A stretch of DNA of 64,000 nucleotides, taken from contig NZ_CP042345.1 in the NCBI RefSeq assembly GCF_007954425.1, positions 1,612,001 through 1,676,000 on the forward strand, read 5' to 3'. Of the stretch, positions 18,979 to 28,452 are shown piece after piece. The notes beneath the pieces were generated by a model that was not told the DNA's origin, ran no database searches, and was given only the letters and a program-made list of their open reading frames with translations. The stretch is from Novosphingobium ginsenosidimutans. Its GTDB lineage: Bacteria; Pseudomonadota; Alphaproteobacteria; Sphingomonadales; Sphingomonadaceae. The stretch's first letter is position 1, and each line of letters opens with the position of its first letter. Position numbers and translations under genes: made by a program.

Positions 18979-19734
18979 ATGACCGTGGCAATGACAACCG
19001 GCAGCAAGGGCAAAGCGCGCAACAGCGCCGCTTCCGCGCTGCTGCTTGCTGCGGCGGTGGCAGTCCTGGCGCTGCCCAGCGCCGTGCTGGCCCTGTCGGT
19101 GGGAATCGGCCCGCGCCTGACTGCCAAGACGGAAGCGGCTGCCGACAATGGCTTCCAGCCGGCCCGGGTTGACCCTCGTCTGGCCCGCTCGATCTCAGTC
19201 CGCGCTTTGGGTGCTGGGCAGACCTTCCGCTTTACCCCCGGCGCCGCACCTAACCGGCTGGACCGCTCGGTCACGGTGGCAGTCCGGGTCGACAGCAGCA
19301 CATCCCGCCCGGTCCGCGCCGCGCTCGCCGCGAGCGACAACGGCGGCTTCGGTATTGCTCCGACTGCTTACAGCCTCGGCGTTTCGCGCGGCTACAAGGG
19401 CTTTGCCCAGAACAGCACGGCAGTGTCCGAACTCCGCAAGGTCGAGATGCCCGATCTCGCCAGCTTCAAGCCCTCGCCAGGCGCCCGCGAAGATGCCTCG
19501 CGCTTCGCCCCGCGGATCGCGCTGGATGGCCGTGAACCGGCAGGCCGCTCGCCGCGCACGCTTCAGGGCCAGACCGAGGAGGTGGTCGATCTGGGCGGGT
19601 CCTATCGCCTCACCCGCAACCTCAACGTCACCGCAGGCGTGCGCAGCACCTCTGACCGCGATCGGCTTGCGCCGCTGAGCGATGGCCGCAAGGACAACCA
19701 GGCGGTCTACGTCGGCACCCAGTTCAAGTTCTGA
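18979..19734 (+). CDS. Hypothetical exported, outer-membrane-type protein
   Basis: A 251-residue protein. Residues about 17-39 (ASALLLAAAVAVLALPSAVL) form a signal peptide. The middle is low in recognisable motifs. The last 45 residues alternate polar and hydrophobic positions (VDLGGSYRLTRNLNVTAGVR) and end in VYVGTQFKF. A terminal Phe preceded by aromatic residues at alternate positions is the beta-barrel insertion signal of outer-membrane proteins. Two strands alone do not make a barrel, so it may be a multimeric or partial barrel. The ATG at 18979 has GGAA about 11 bases upstream; an in-frame ATG at 18991 is also possible. No family name can be given. Confidence 0.75.
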   Translation: MTVAMTTGSKGKARNSAASALLLAAAVAVLALPSAVLALSVGIGPRLTAKTEAAADNGFQPARVDPRLARSISVRALGAGQTFRFTPGAAPNRLDRSVTVAVRVDSSTSRPVRAALAASDNGGFGIAPTAYSLGVSRGYKGFAQNSTAVSELRKVEMPDLASFKPSPGAREDASRFAPRIALDGREPAGRSPRTLQGQTEEVVDLGGSYRLTRNLNVTAGVRSTSDRDRLAPLSDGRKDNQAVYVGTQFKF

Positions 19735-19744
19735 ACGCGGCATA

Positions 19745-19758
19745 CGAATAGCTATTCG
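19745..19758. repeat. 14-base perfect palindrome upstream of phaB
   Basis: CGAATAGCTATTCG is a perfect 14-base palindrome in the 93-base gap between the outer-membrane-type gene and phaB, ending 69 bases before the phaB start. It is AT-rich relative to its surroundings and lacks a T-run, so a dimeric repressor site is likelier than a terminator. No regulator gene adjoins it. Confidence 0.35.
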
Positions 19759-19827
19759 CCAGCCTTGCCTGCCCGCTTGGGCTTGCTAGACCTGCCGCTA
19801 CGGAATCCAATAGCGGGAGAAGCTCTG

Positions 19828-20550
19828 ATGGCACGAGTGGCAGTAGTTACCGGCGGCACGCGCGGGATTGGCGAAGCGATCTGCCAGCGGCTCAAGCGCC
19901 AGGGGCACCAGGTCATCGCCAACTATGCCGGCAACGAGGAAAAGGCCCAGGCCTTCACCGCGGCGACCGGCATCCCGGCCTATCGCTGGGACGTTGGTGA
20001 CCATGAGGCGACGCTTGAAGGCTGTGCGCGGGTCGAGGCTGACTTTGGCCCGATCGATATCGTCATCAACAATGCCGGGATCACCCGCGATGGCACGCTG
20101 CACCGGATGACCTTTGAGGACTGGAACGAGGTCCTGCGGATCAACCTGGGCGGCTGCTTCAACATGGCCAAGGCAACCTTTCCCGGCATGCGCGAGCGCG
20201 GCTGGGGCCGGATCGTCAACATCGGTTCGATCAATGGCCAGGCTGGGCAGTACGGCCAGGTCAATTATGCTGCGGCCAAGTCCGGCATTCACGGCTTTAC
20301 CAAGGCGCTGGCCCAGGAAGGCGCCAAGTTCGGCGTTACCGTCAACGCTATCGCCCCTGGCTATATCGATACCGACATGGTGGCTGCCGTCCCCGCGCCG
20401 GTGCTGGAAAAGATCGTTGCCAAGATCCCCGTCGGGCGGCTGGGCATGGCCGAGGAAATTGCCCGCGGCGTCGCCTTCCTGACCAGCGACAACGGCGGCT
20501 TCGTGACCGGCTCAACCATGTCGATCAATGGCGGCCAGCATATGTACTGA
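19828..20550 (+). CDS. phaB: Acetoacetyl-CoA reductase (SDR family)
   Basis: A 240-residue short-chain dehydrogenase that reduces acetoacetyl-CoA to (R)-3-hydroxybutyryl-CoA with NADPH, for polyhydroxybutyrate synthesis. The cofactor loop is TGGTRGIG (residues 8-15), NNAG lies near 82, and the catalytic Ser and YAAAK are in GSINGQAGQYGQVNYAAAKS (about 134-155). The Q-rich active-site stretch GQAGQYGQ is typical of PhaB rather than FabG. GGGAGA at 19815-19820 supports the ATG at 19828. No phaA or phaC is in the window. A FabG-like role cannot be excluded, but PhaB fits better. Confidence 0.9.
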   Translation: MARVAVVTGGTRGIGEAICQRLKRQGHQVIANYAGNEEKAQAFTAATGIPAYRWDVGDHEATLEGCARVEADFGPIDIVINNAGITRDGTLHRMTFEDWNEVLRINLGGCFNMAKATFPGMRERGWGRIVNIGSINGQAGQYGQVNYAAAKSGIHGFTKALAQEGAKFGVTVNAIAPGYIDTDMVAAVPAPVLEKIVAKIPVGRLGMAEEIARGVAFLTSDNGGFVTGSTMSINGGQHMY

Positions 20551-20732
20551 GCGCCGGTACTGTCTAACGATTTCCAAAGAGCGGCAATCACGCCCGCTGA
20601 TTGCTGGCATCCAGGAAAGGCAATTCTGGCCACGTGGGTCCGTCCCCTGAGGTCCGGTTTAACGCTTGGTTAGCCACGCGCGGTTAGCTTTCGTTTTCCA
20701 TGATCCGCCGGACGCGACGAACGAGCAGAGCC

Positions 20733-21374
20733 ATGCCGAACCAAGCACCATCCGATCCCGCCGAGCTGCGCGCTGCGCCGCGCTCTTCGCTGATGCTGCG
20801 CACCGCCAAGGTGGTATGCCAGAGCGGCGAGTATCCATGCCTGGTCCGCGATGTGTCGGCCGGCGGTGTCGGTCTGCGCTTCTTTCACGATGTCCCGCCC
20901 GAGACGCGCATCTTCCTCCAGCTTGCTAACGGCGCGGTTTACCCGATCGAGCGCGCCTGGGTCAGGGATTATGAGGCCGGCTACCGCGCGGCGAACGAAA
21001 TCGACGTCGACGAATTCATCGCCGAGCCAAGCCCGCATAACCACCGTGCCATCCGCTTCAGGCTGGAGCGCCCGGTGCTGGTCACCATCGATGGGCGTGA
21101 CTGCCGTGCCCGCCTGCTCGATGTGTCGCGCACCGGCGCAAAGCTGCGGGCCGACCGCGAATGGCCGCAGGGCGCCTTCGTCCGAGTTGAGTTCATCGGT
21201 TTCCCGGTGCGCTATGGCCATGTGCTGTGGCGCAAGGGTGTGGAACACGGCATCGTCTTCCAGGACACGATGTCGCTGGCCGATCTGGCCCGCCATCTCC
21301 TGGCGGTCCAGCCCTACCCCGATGACCCGCCCGAAGCGCAGGGTACCAAGGGCTGGGCTGTCCGCGCGGCCTGA
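20733..21374 (+). CDS. PilZ domain protein, probably tandem
   Basis: A 213-residue cytoplasmic protein. It has two PilZ-like repeats: the first around residues 12-100 (APRSSLMLRT, then CLVRDVSAGGVGLRFF) and the second around 105-190 (FRLERPVLVTIDGRDCRARL followed by DVSRTGAKLRA). The basic start and D/NxSxxG of the first repeat are the c-di-GMP binding elements; the second has DVSRTG. It would couple c-di-GMP levels to an output such as polysaccharide synthesis or motility. The ATG at 20733 is chosen because the frame's earlier ATG at 20700 has no ribosome binding site. It faces the LuxR/DUF4019 gene convergently with a two-base gap. Confidence 0.86.
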   Translation: MPNQAPSDPAELRAAPRSSLMLRTAKVVCQSGEYPCLVRDVSAGGVGLRFFHDVPPETRIFLQLANGAVYPIERAWVRDYEAGYRAANEIDVDEFIAEPSPHNHRAIRFRLERPVLVTIDGRDCRARLLDVSRTGAKLRADREWPQGAFVRVEFIGFPVRYGHVLWRKGVEHGIVFQDTMSLADLARHLLAVQPYPDDPPEAQGTKGWAVRAA

Positions 21375-21376
21375 CC

Positions 21377-22144
21377 TTAGTTGACGGTGATCCCCGTCAT
21401 TTTCCAGGTGCCATCTTCCCAAGCCATATGCAGCGTTTCGACCGCGCGGCCTTTCTTGCTGTATTTCGCGTTGAAGGACACGATCCAATAGCCGTTCGGC
21501 GGCGCCGGCCGGAAGTCCACCGTTGCCAGCTCGCGTGACTGGATAGTGCCCATTTCGCTGCGAACCTTGTTCGATGCGTCCGCCCACCAGTCGGCGGTAT
21601 TGAGCAGCTTGAACGACTTGTGGGCTGTTTGCCAACTAGCAGTCCAGTCGCCGCGATCGACCAGTGCCAGGAATTGCTGCGCGGCCTCGACCGCTGCCTG
21701 CTCGCTGGCTGGCGTGGCGGAAACGGAGGCGGCCGCAGTAAGCGGCGCAGTGCTTGTCTGGCCGCCTCCGGACAGGGCGGACAGGGCAAGAAGGGCAAGC
21801 GTTGCAGTCATGATCGAACCTCCGATGATCCAGCCAGTGCGGCGGAGTATGCCGCGACTTTGGGCTGGCTGAGGTGACATCTGCTGCGTGTTGACCGGCG
21901 GGGCATCCCCCAAAGCCTTGTCCCCAAGCAATTCGGGGGTCTGCGCCTCCGCCTCACGCAGCAGGCGTGCGGCTTCGCGGCTGGACGAGGTGTCCATCTT
22001 GCGCCGCGCATCGCGCAGCCGCTCGTTGACCGTGTGGACCGAAAGACCCAGGTGCCGCGCCATCGATTTGGCGTCGTAACCCTGCACCAACAGGCGCAGC
22101 GTTTCCTTCTCCTTAGCGGTTAAGGACAGGTGGCGCTGGATCAT
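21377..22144 (-). CDS. LuxR-type HTH protein with membrane anchor and DUF4019 domain
   Basis: A 255-residue protein from the ATG at 22144. Residues 1-65 are a LuxR/GerE helix-turn-helix (LTAKEKETLRLLVQGYDAKS, then LGLSVHTVNERLRDARRKM). A linker leads to a single TM segment (IIGGSIMTATLALLALSALS, about 102-121). Residues about 145-255 form a DUF4019 domain (AAQQFLALVDRGDWTASWQT to WEDGTWKMTGITVN). The topology puts the DNA-binding part in the cytoplasm and DUF4019 in the periplasm, a one-protein signal relay. Similar fusions are common in sphingomonads, but no ligand is known. It is divergent from the RHH gene at 22229, a plausible target. Confidence 0.88.
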   Translation of the reverse strand: MIQRHLSLTAKEKETLRLLVQGYDAKSMARHLGLSVHTVNERLRDARRKMDTSSSREAARLLREAEAQTPELLGDKALGDAPPVNTQQMSPQPAQSRGILRRTGWIIGGSIMTATLALLALSALSGGGQTSTAPLTAAASVSATPASEQAAVEAAQQFLALVDRGDWTASWQTAHKSFKLLNTADWWADASNKVRSEMGTIQSRELATVDFRPAPPNGYWIVSFNAKYSKKGRAVETLHMAWEDGTWKMTGITVN

Positions 22145-22228
22145 GGCCTGGATGTAGGGGGCGGTCCGAGCAGCGACCACCCCAAATTTTTCGTAGGTTC
22201 CCGGGCGCGCCTCGCGCTAGATCGCGCC

Positions 22229-22501
22229 ATGACCACCTTGTTCCATCCACCCATCAAGCGCTCGATCGAGATCGCCGGGCACAAAACTTCGATCAGCCTC
22301 GAACCATTGTTCTGGGAACTGCTCAAGCAAGCCGCCGCCGCCGAAGGCCTGCCGATCAGCGCGCTGGTGGCGCGGATCGATAGCGAGCGGATCGTCGCGC
22401 CGACTCCGCCGGGACTGGCGGGGGCGGTGCGGGTCTGGCTGATTGCCTGGCTCGCTTCAAAGCTGAGTCCCTCAAATCTGGGCGAGGAACAGCCCGCCTA
22501 G
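22229..22501 (+). CDS. Ribbon-helix-helix domain protein
   Basis: A 90-residue protein. The stretch IKRSIEIAGHKTSISLEPLF followed by WELLKQAAAAEGLPISALVA matches the RHH_4 type of ribbon-helix-helix fold: one beta strand (SIEIAGHKTSISL) and two helices. Such proteins bind DNA as dimers and act as small regulators. The C-terminal 30 residues contain a hydrophobic stretch (AVRVWLIAWLASKL). It starts 84 bases from the divergent LuxR/DUF4019 gene. The last 30 bases overlap the 3' end of chrA on the other strand, which is unusual but both frames are solid. The ribosome binding site is weak. Confidence 0.82.
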   Translation: MTTLFHPPIKRSIEIAGHKTSISLEPLFWELLKQAAAAEGLPISALVARIDSERIVAPTPPGLAGAVRVWLIAWLASKLSPSNLGEEQPA

Positions 22502-23767
22502 GGCCGCGCTGCCCAGCACCGGCAGCACACCCCACTTCAGCCGAAACAGCAGGACTGCGCAGAGCACTGTCAGCAGGCCCGCGCGCCAATCGAGGCTGCT
22601 CCAGACCGGCAGGCCAGCGGCATAGGTTCGAAACAGCACATGGCCGCCGAACCACAGGGCGAGACTACCGATCACGCCGACGACCGAGGCCGTGACAGCC
22701 GCCAGCGCGCCCTTTAGCCGGACCGCGCGTTCCATCCGCTCGATCCAGGGAGCGAAAGCAAAGATCCACAGGAAACAGGGGGCAAAGGTCACCCAGGTTG
22801 TCAGTGCCGCGCCAAGGATTCCTGCGACCAGCGGCGTAAACGGATCAGACGCGCGGAAGGCGGCAAGGTAGCCGACGAACTGCGTCACCAGGATCAGCGG
22901 CCCCGGTGTCGTTTCAGCAAGGCCCAGGCCGTCGGCCATCTCGCCGGGGCGTAGCCAGCCAAAACCGTTGACCGCCTCCTGCGCCATATAGGCCAGCACC
23001 GCATAGGCCCCCCCAAAGGTCACCACCGCAAGCTGCGAAAAGAAGCTGCCGATCTGCCACAACACGTGGTCGCGGCCGAGCAGAGTCAGCACCAGCACCA
23101 TCGGCAGGGCCCAGATCGTGCCCCAGACCAGCACCGACTTGAGCGAGGCCAACCAGGGGCGCGGCGGCAGCGGCATGGCATCTCCGGCTGGCTTCAGCGC
23201 CAGCAGGTCCGGCCGCAGCGCGGCGACGACAAAGCCGATCAGCCCCGCGCCGAGGACCACCACAGGAAAGGGCAAGGCGAACAGCGCCAGTGCCAGGAAT
23301 GCCGCAAACGCCAGCCCTTGCTTGAGGCGCGTATCAAGTGCCCGTCCGGCGATCCGCAGCAGCGCCTGGACCACCAGCGCGAGGACCGCTGCCTTGATCC
23401 CCAGGAAGAGCGCGGCAAACCAGCTGAGATTGGCTGCCGCAGCATAGAGGATCGACAGCGCCAGGATCACCAGCGCGCCGGGGATTACGAACAGCAGCCC
23501 CGCCGCCAGCCCGCCGCGCCAGCCGTGCAGCTTCCAGCCGATCCAGGTGGCAAGCTGCTGGGCCTCGGGTCCTGGCAGGAAGTGGCAGAAATTGAGCGCG
23601 TGGAGGTATTGGTCTTCGCTGATCCAGCCGCGCTCTTCCACCACTTCGCGGTGCATCAGCGCGATCTGGCCGGCCGGACCGCCAAAGCTGAGGCAGCCGA
23701 TCCGGGCGAAAGTCGTGACGAGTTCTTGGAAAGTCGGGGTCGATCGCGCGGTCACGCCTTGCTCCAT
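22472..23767 (-). CDS. chrA: Chromate transporter
   Basis: A 431-residue inner-membrane protein of the CHR family that exports chromate. It has two homologous halves: the first begins FARIGCLSFGGPAGQIALMH and contains LPGPEAQQLATWIG; the second begins FFSQLAVVTFGGAYAVLAYM and contains AETTPGPLILVTQFVGYLAA. The FGGP and PGP motifs in both halves define the long-chain form. About ten hydrophobic segments are visible. It stands alone, without chrB. Its 3' end overlaps the RHH gene on the opposite strand by 30 bases. Substrates other than chromate are possible, as many homologues are untested. Confidence 0.93.
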   Translation of the reverse strand: MEQGVTARSTPTFQELVTTFARIGCLSFGGPAGQIALMHREVVEERGWISEDQYLHALNFCHFLPGPEAQQLATWIGWKLHGWRGGLAAGLLFVIPGALVILALSILYAAAANLSWFAALFLGIKAAVLALVVQALLRIAGRALDTRLKQGLAFAAFLALALFALPFPVVVLGAGLIGFVVAALRPDLLALKPAGDAMPLPPRPWLASLKSVLVWGTIWALPMVLVLTLLGRDHVLWQIGSFFSQLAVVTFGGAYAVLAYMAQEAVNGFGWLRPGEMADGLGLAETTPGPLILVTQFVGYLAAFRASDPFTPLVAGILGAALTTWVTFAPCFLWIFAFAPWIERMERAVRLKGALAAVTASVVGVIGSLALWFGGHVLFRTYAAGLPVWSSLDWRAGLLTVLCAVLLFRLKWGVLPVLGSAALGGLFLAQI

Positions 23768-23893
23768 GCCTAACGCATCGCCGAAGGGCGAGGCAATTCA
23801 GGCAACGCTTGGGCGGTGTGGCGCCTGACCGGGAGGTTGCGTGGCCCCGATGCCGCAGGAAATGCTACGGCAGCGGGGCACGGTCAAGAGGTC

Positions 23894-24214
<321 letters not shown>

Positions 24215-25498
24215 TCAGTCTCCGCCGACCCGTTCGATTGCCGCGCCGACTAGCGCCAACTTCTCTTCCAGCCGCTCGTAACCCCGGTCGAGATGGTAGA
24301 GCCGGTGGACCTGCGTTTCGCCCTCTGCAGCCAGACCGGCGATCACCAGGCTCATCGAGGCCCGCAGATCGGTGGCCATGACTTCGGCCCCGGTCAGCTT
24401 CTTGACCCCGTGGACCACGGCGGTGCGGCCCTTGGTCTCGATATGCGCGCCCATGCGGTTGAGTTCGGGCACGTGCATGTAGCGATTCTCGAAAATCGTC
24501 TCGGTCAGGACCGAGCTGCCTTCGGCCAGGCACAGCATGGCCATCAGCTGGGCCTGCATGTCGGTGGCAAAGCCCGGATAAGGGGCGGTTGAAAGCGTCA
24601 CGGCCTTCATCGGGCCGTCGCACCACACCTTGATGCCATCGCTATGCGGCTCAACGCCAACCCCGGCGTCGCGCAGTGCCTGGAGCGTTGCATCCATTTC
24701 GTCAGCGACGGCGTGCTTCAGGAACACCTCGCCCCCGGTGATCGCTGCGGCGCAGGCATAGGAGCCGGCCTCGATCCGGTCGCTCATCACGCGGTAGGTC
24801 GCGCCGTGGAGCCGGGGCACGCCGTGGATGGTGAGGTCGCTGGTGCCGATCCCTTCGATCTGCGCGCCCATCGCCACCAGCAGCTTGCACAGGTCGACAA
24901 TTTCCGGCTCGCGCGCGGCGTTGTGCAGCACGGTCTTGCCGGTGCAGAGCACGGCGGCCATCACCGCATTCTCGGTCGCGCCGACCGAGACCACCGGGAA
25001 CGCATAGCGCCCGCCGGGCAGGCCGCCATCAGGGGCGATGGCCCGGACGTAGCCCGCCGCCAGCTCGATCGTCGCGCCCATCGCTTCAAGCGCCTTGAGG
25101 TGGAGGTCGATCGGGCGGTTGCCGATCGCGCAGCCGCCGGGGAGCGATACGGTCGCCTCGCCCATCCTCGCCAGCATCGGGCCGAGCACCAGGATCGAGG
25201 CGCGCATCTTGCGGACCAGCTCATAGGGCGCGATCGAGGAGGTGATCCGCGGCGCTTCCAGCGTCATCACCCGGCCGAAATCCTCGGGCCGGCTGCCGGC
25301 GATGGTGGTCGAAATGCCGAACTGGTTTAGCAGGTGCTGGAACCCGTCAATATCCGCCAGGCGTGGCAGATTGCGCAGCGTCAGCGGCTCGTCCGTCAGC
25401 AGCGCGCAGGGCAGCAGCGTCAGCGCAGAGTTCTTGGCGCCCGAGATCGGGATGGTGCCTGACAGGCGCTTGCCGCCCTGGATGATGATCTTGTCCAT
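24215..25498 (-). CDS. murA: UDP-N-acetylglucosamine 1-carboxyvinyltransferase
   Basis: A 427-residue cytoplasmic enzyme that transfers enolpyruvate from PEP to UDP-GlcNAc, the first committed step of peptidoglycan synthesis. The N-terminus [20 protein letters not shown] contains the substrate-binding Lys/Asn region ([12 protein letters not shown]). The catalytic Cys123 is in [15 protein letters not shown], so the enzyme should be fosfomycin-sensitive. The second domain contains [20 protein letters not shown], the family signature. The start at 25498 is preferred; the frame extends to 25555 without a better site. It is divergent from galU, 149 bases away. Confidence 0.97.
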   Translation of the reverse strand: MDKIIIQGGKRLSGTIPISGAKNSALTLLPCALLTDEPLTLRNLPRLADIDGFQHLLNQFGISTTIAGSRPEDFGRVMTLEAPRITSSIAPYELVRKMRASILVLGPMLARMGEATVSLPGGCAIGNRPIDLHLKALEAMGATIELAAGYVRAIAPDGGLPGGRYAFPVVSVGATENAVMAAVLCTGKTVLHNAAREPEIVDLCKLLVAMGAQIEGIGTSDLTIHGVPRLHGATYRVMSDRIEAGSYACAAAITGGEVFLKHAVADEMDATLQALRDAGVGVEPHSDGIKVWCDGPMKAVTLSTAPYPGFATDMQAQLMAMLCLAEGSSVLTETIFENRYMHVPELNRMGAHIETKGRTAVVHGVKKLTGAEVMATDLRASMSLVIAGLAAEGETQVHRLYHLDRGYERLEEKLALVGAAIERVGGD

Positions 25499-25647
25499 GG
25501 CCGCCTGATTTAGCGGGATTGCGGGAACCGGCAAGCGCTGTGCAATGCTATGCACACCTAGGGCACAAACGGGGGCACAATCCGGTTGCCAAGCCCGGGC
25601 TGCCGGCCTTAACCCCGCTGCAACAACAGGATGGTAAACGCGCCGCC

Positions 25648-26541
25648 ATGAGCAATGCTTCGCTTCGCAAGCCGATCAAGAAAGCTGTCTTTCCTGTGGC
25701 CGGCCTCGGCACCCGGTTTCTGCCGGCGACCAAGGCGATCCCGAAGGAAATGCTGCCGATCATCGACCGCCCGCTGATCCAGTACGCGGTCGACGAGGCG
25801 CGCGAAGCGGGGATCGAGCAGCTGATCTTTGTGACCGGCCGCGGCAAGACCGCGATCGTCGAACATTTCGACATGGCGTTCGAGCTGGAAACGACCATGG
25901 CCGATCGCCACAAGTCGCTCGAAGTGCTGGAGCCGACCCGGATCCAGCCAGGCAACCTTGTCACCGTGCGCCAGCAGGTGCCGCAGGGCCTGGGCCACGC
26001 GATCTGGTGCGCCCGCGCGATTGTCGGCGATGAACCCTTCGCGATATTCCTGCCGGACGAACTGATGATCGCCAACCCGGGCGGGGCAGGCTGCATGAAA
26101 CAGATGGTCGCGGCCTATAACGAGCACGGCGGCAACCTGATCTCGGTGCTCGAAGTGCCGGAAGAGGACGTCTCGTCCTACGGCGTGATCGCGCCGGGGG
26201 CGAAGATCAGCGACCAGGTGACCGAGGTGACCGGCCTAGTCGAAAAGCCGAAGCGTGAGGATGCGCCCAGCAACCTGATCATCTCGGGCCGCTATATCCT
26301 CCAGCCCGAAGTGATGCGCGTGCTCGAGGGGCAAGAGGCCGGGGCCGGCGGTGAAATCCAGCTGACCGATGCCATGGCCCGGATGATCGGCCAGCAGCCG
26401 TTCCATGCTGTGACTTTCGCCGGCCGCCGGTTCGACTGCGGCAGCAAGATCGGCTTCCTCGAGGCGACGCTGGCGCTGGCGCTGGAGCGCCAGGACCTGG
26501 GCGAAGAAGTGCGCGCCATGGCGAAACGGCTGCTGGGCTGA
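25648..26541 (+). CDS. galU: UTP-glucose-1-phosphate uridylyltransferase
   Basis: A 297-residue enzyme making UDP-glucose from UTP and glucose 1-phosphate. The N-terminal signature [20 protein letters not shown] followed by [19 protein letters not shown] is diagnostic of GalU. FLPDELM holds the conserved acidic metal site, and the C-terminal part has [20 protein letters not shown] and [13 protein letters not shown]-glucose feeds the polysaccharide locus at 1-14 kb, so the two are linked by metabolism though not by operon. The ATG at 25648 is the first that gives the family N-terminus; the frame extends upstream to 25519 as non-coding leader. Confidence 0.97.
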   Translation: MSNASLRKPIKKAVFPVAGLGTRFLPATKAIPKEMLPIIDRPLIQYAVDEAREAGIEQLIFVTGRGKTAIVEHFDMAFELETTMADRHKSLEVLEPTRIQPGNLVTVRQQVPQGLGHAIWCARAIVGDEPFAIFLPDELMIANPGGAGCMKQMVAAYNEHGGNLISVLEVPEEDVSSYGVIAPGAKISDQVTEVTGLVEKPKREDAPSNLIISGRYILQPEVMRVLEGQEAGAGGEIQLTDAMARMIGQQPFHAVTFAGRRFDCGSKIGFLEATLALALERQDLGEEVRAMAKRLLG

Positions 26542-26768
26542 ATTTTCGCCCCACTGATTTCAAACGATTTTCCCGAGTTAGTTGATAAAACACGTCCGCA
26601 CTGCGGTATAGGCAGCAGCGCACAAAAGCCGCCGCACCTCCGCCGCGCCGGCATGGACAAGAACCGACGATTAGAAAGAGCCGACCGGAGTGTGACGGCA
26701 TTGGCGCGTGTAGGAAAACGCTTTTGCGCGCCCTTGCGCTCCGGCTTCAGCCTTGCCAGTCAGCCGCG

Positions 26769-27221
26769 ATGCGGATTGCCCTGTTCGAACCTGAAATTGC
26801 CGGCAACGTCGGCGCGGTGATGCGGCTGTGCGCCTGCCTGGGTGCCAGCGTTGACTTGATCGAGCCGCTGGGCTTCGCCTGGGATGACCGCCGCGTGCGC
26901 CGCGCGGCGATGGACTATATCGATCACGTCGCGGTCACCCGCCACGCCAGCTTCGCCGCGTTCCTGGCCACGCTGGGGCAGAGCCGCCTGGTCCTCTTCA
27001 CCACCAAGACCGACCAGAACGCTTACGCCTTCCCCTACCGGGCCGATGACGTGCTGCTGTTCGGCAAGGAAAGCGCCGGTGTCACCGCCGAAGTCCTCGC
27101 CGCCGCCGATGCGCGGGTGCGCCTGCCGATGCGGGCCGAGGTTCGCTCGCTCAATCTGGCAACTTCGGCCGCCTTAGCTTTGGGGGAGGCGTTAAGGCAG
27201 ACAGGTGGGCTGCCGGGGTAG
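26769..27221 (+). CDS. trmL: tRNA (cytidine(34)-2'-O)-methyltransferase
   Basis: A 150-residue SPOUT-fold methyltransferase that methylates the wobble base of tRNA-Leu with S-adenosylmethionine. The hallmarks are FEPEIAGNVGAVMRLCACLG at the start, AMDYIDHV (near 47), LLFGKESAGV (near 97) and the knot segment MRAEVRSLNLATSAALALGE at the end. The start at 26769 gives the canonical N-terminus MRIALFEPEIAGN. The 227 bases upstream hold no recognisable gene. The gene is convergent with the histidine kinase gene, 29 bases apart. Confidence 0.94.
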   Translation: MRIALFEPEIAGNVGAVMRLCACLGASVDLIEPLGFAWDDRRVRRAAMDYIDHVAVTRHASFAAFLATLGQSRLVLFTTKTDQNAYAFPYRADDVLLFGKESAGVTAEVLAAADARVRLPMRAEVRSLNLATSAALALGEALRQTGGLPG

Positions 27222-27250
27222 GGTGGATCTGCTTGCCACCCTTCGAAAAC

Positions 27251-28333
27251 CTATTGGCTTTCGGCAGGCGCTGAACCGGTAAAAGCACCAAGGTGCGAAA
27301 CCGTGACCATGGTGCCGGGGCCGTTGTCGGTCACTGCCACGATCGCATCGAGTTGCCCGGCAAGCGCGTTGACGATGCCGGTGCCGAGGCCGACCTTTGC
27401 CTCGGCATGGCTGCCCGGCAAGCCGCAGCCATTATCGCCGACGGTAAGCGCCCAGCCTGACGGACTGGCGGCAAAGTCCACCTTGATATGGCACCGCTTC
27501 TGTTCTGCATCGGAGAAGGCGTGCTTGAGCGAATTGATCACGAGCTCGGTGACGATCAGGCCCACGCTGACCGACTGATCAGGGCTCATCACGCTGCCGT
27601 CCGCAACGACGTCCAATGAAAGACGCTCCGGATCGGCAATCATTGAAGCCCCGATGCTGGCGCACAGATCGGAAAGGTAAGGTTTCAGCGCGACATCGCC
27701 GGTTGCGGTCGAGGCGAGCAGACGTTGCAGCGTGGCGATCGACATCACCCGGTGGTGGGCTTCGCGCAGGTGGGCGCGGGCCTCTTCCGATTGCACCCCT
27801 TCGACGCGTTGCATCAGGATGCTGGCAATAATCTGCAAGCTGTTGGCGACGCGGTGGTTCAGCTCTTGCAGCAGGATCTGCTTTTCACCGGCCAGGACAT
27901 CGTTCCTCAGGGCCTGGTCCCGCGCAGCATTCTGGGCAGTGCGCAAGGCGGTGTGGTCCAGGATCGCAAGGACGAGCCGCAAGGCATCGTTTTCAAGGTG
28001 ATCCAGGGCATGGGCGGCCAGCACCAGGATGCGATCGGGCTTGCCCTTGCGCTTCAGTTCAAACTCGTAGGCTTCGATTGCGGCCTGGCCGCGGGCGGTT
28101 GCCTCAAGCAGGGTGCGGAGCTGCGGCTTGTCCCATTCGCCGTTGCCCAACGCGAACAGCGAAGTTCCGACAACGGCATCGACTGGCAGATCGAAGGTCC
28201 GGCAAAAGGTCTCGCTTGCGGCTCTGATCACGAGTTGCTCATCAAGCAGCAGCAGCGGAGTAGCTGACGATAAAACCAGCGCCATGCCAAGGCTGCTGGA
28301 GTTTTCAGGATCAAAATGCGTAAATAATTCCAT
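27251..28333 (-). CDS. Sensor histidine kinase, HisKA_2/HWE type with PAS domain
   Basis: A 360-residue kinase without a signal peptide or TM segment, so cytoplasmic. Residues about 10-125 form a PAS-like sensor (PLLLLDEQLVIRAASETFCR). The dimerisation and phosphorylation helix is HisKA_2 type, with the phospho-acceptor in LLQELNHRVANSLQIIASIL near residue 155. The ATPase domain has ELVINSLKHAF (N box), VGDNGCGLP (G1) and GLGTGIVNALAGQLDA (G2). The ATG at 28333 has GAAGG eight bases upstream; an in-frame ATG at 28399 is possible. It lies 119 bases after the single-domain receiver gene, probably its partner. Such kinases often serve light, blue-light or general stress signalling. Confidence 0.9.
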   Translation of the reverse strand: MELFTHFDPENSSSLGMALVLSSATPLLLLDEQLVIRAASETFCRTFDLPVDAVVGTSLFALGNGEWDKPQLRTLLEATARGQAAIEAYEFELKRKGKPDRILVLAAHALDHLENDALRLVLAILDHTALRTAQNAARDQALRNDVLAGEKQILLQELNHRVANSLQIIASILMQRVEGVQSEEARAHLREAHHRVMSIATLQRLLASTATGDVALKPYLSDLCASIGASMIADPERLSLDVVADGSVMSPDQSVSVGLIVTELVINSLKHAFSDAEQKRCHIKVDFAASPSGWALTVGDNGCGLPGSHAEAKVGLGTGIVNALAGQLDAIVAVTDNGPGTMVTVSHLGAFTGSAPAESQ

Positions 28334-28452
28334 GGCCGAAGCCTTCGGAGACCGGAGGCTCGCACTGCGAAAGCCATACCCGGTTGTCTGTCGCGTCATC
28401 CGTGACTCGAAGAACGCTATTGATATAGCACCTTTGGATCGAACCCCCCCAT

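Noticed and set aside
18729..19340. N-terminal extension of the DUF3576 frame
   Set aside because: The extension is antisense to the exported protein at 18979 and would put residues ahead of a clear lipoprotein signal peptide.
24644..25330. Forward open frame within murA
   Set aside because: It is antisense to murA, which has its full motif set; the frame's composition is His/Gly/Arg-rich.
26542..26768. Gap before trmL as a possible small RNA gene
   Set aside because: No stable hairpin with T-run and no tRNA-like structure could be seen; treated as plain leader.
27220..27242. Hairpin AGGGTGG/CCACCCT between trmL and the kinase gene
   Set aside because: The stem is only seven bases and no T-run follows on either strand, so I do not call a terminator.
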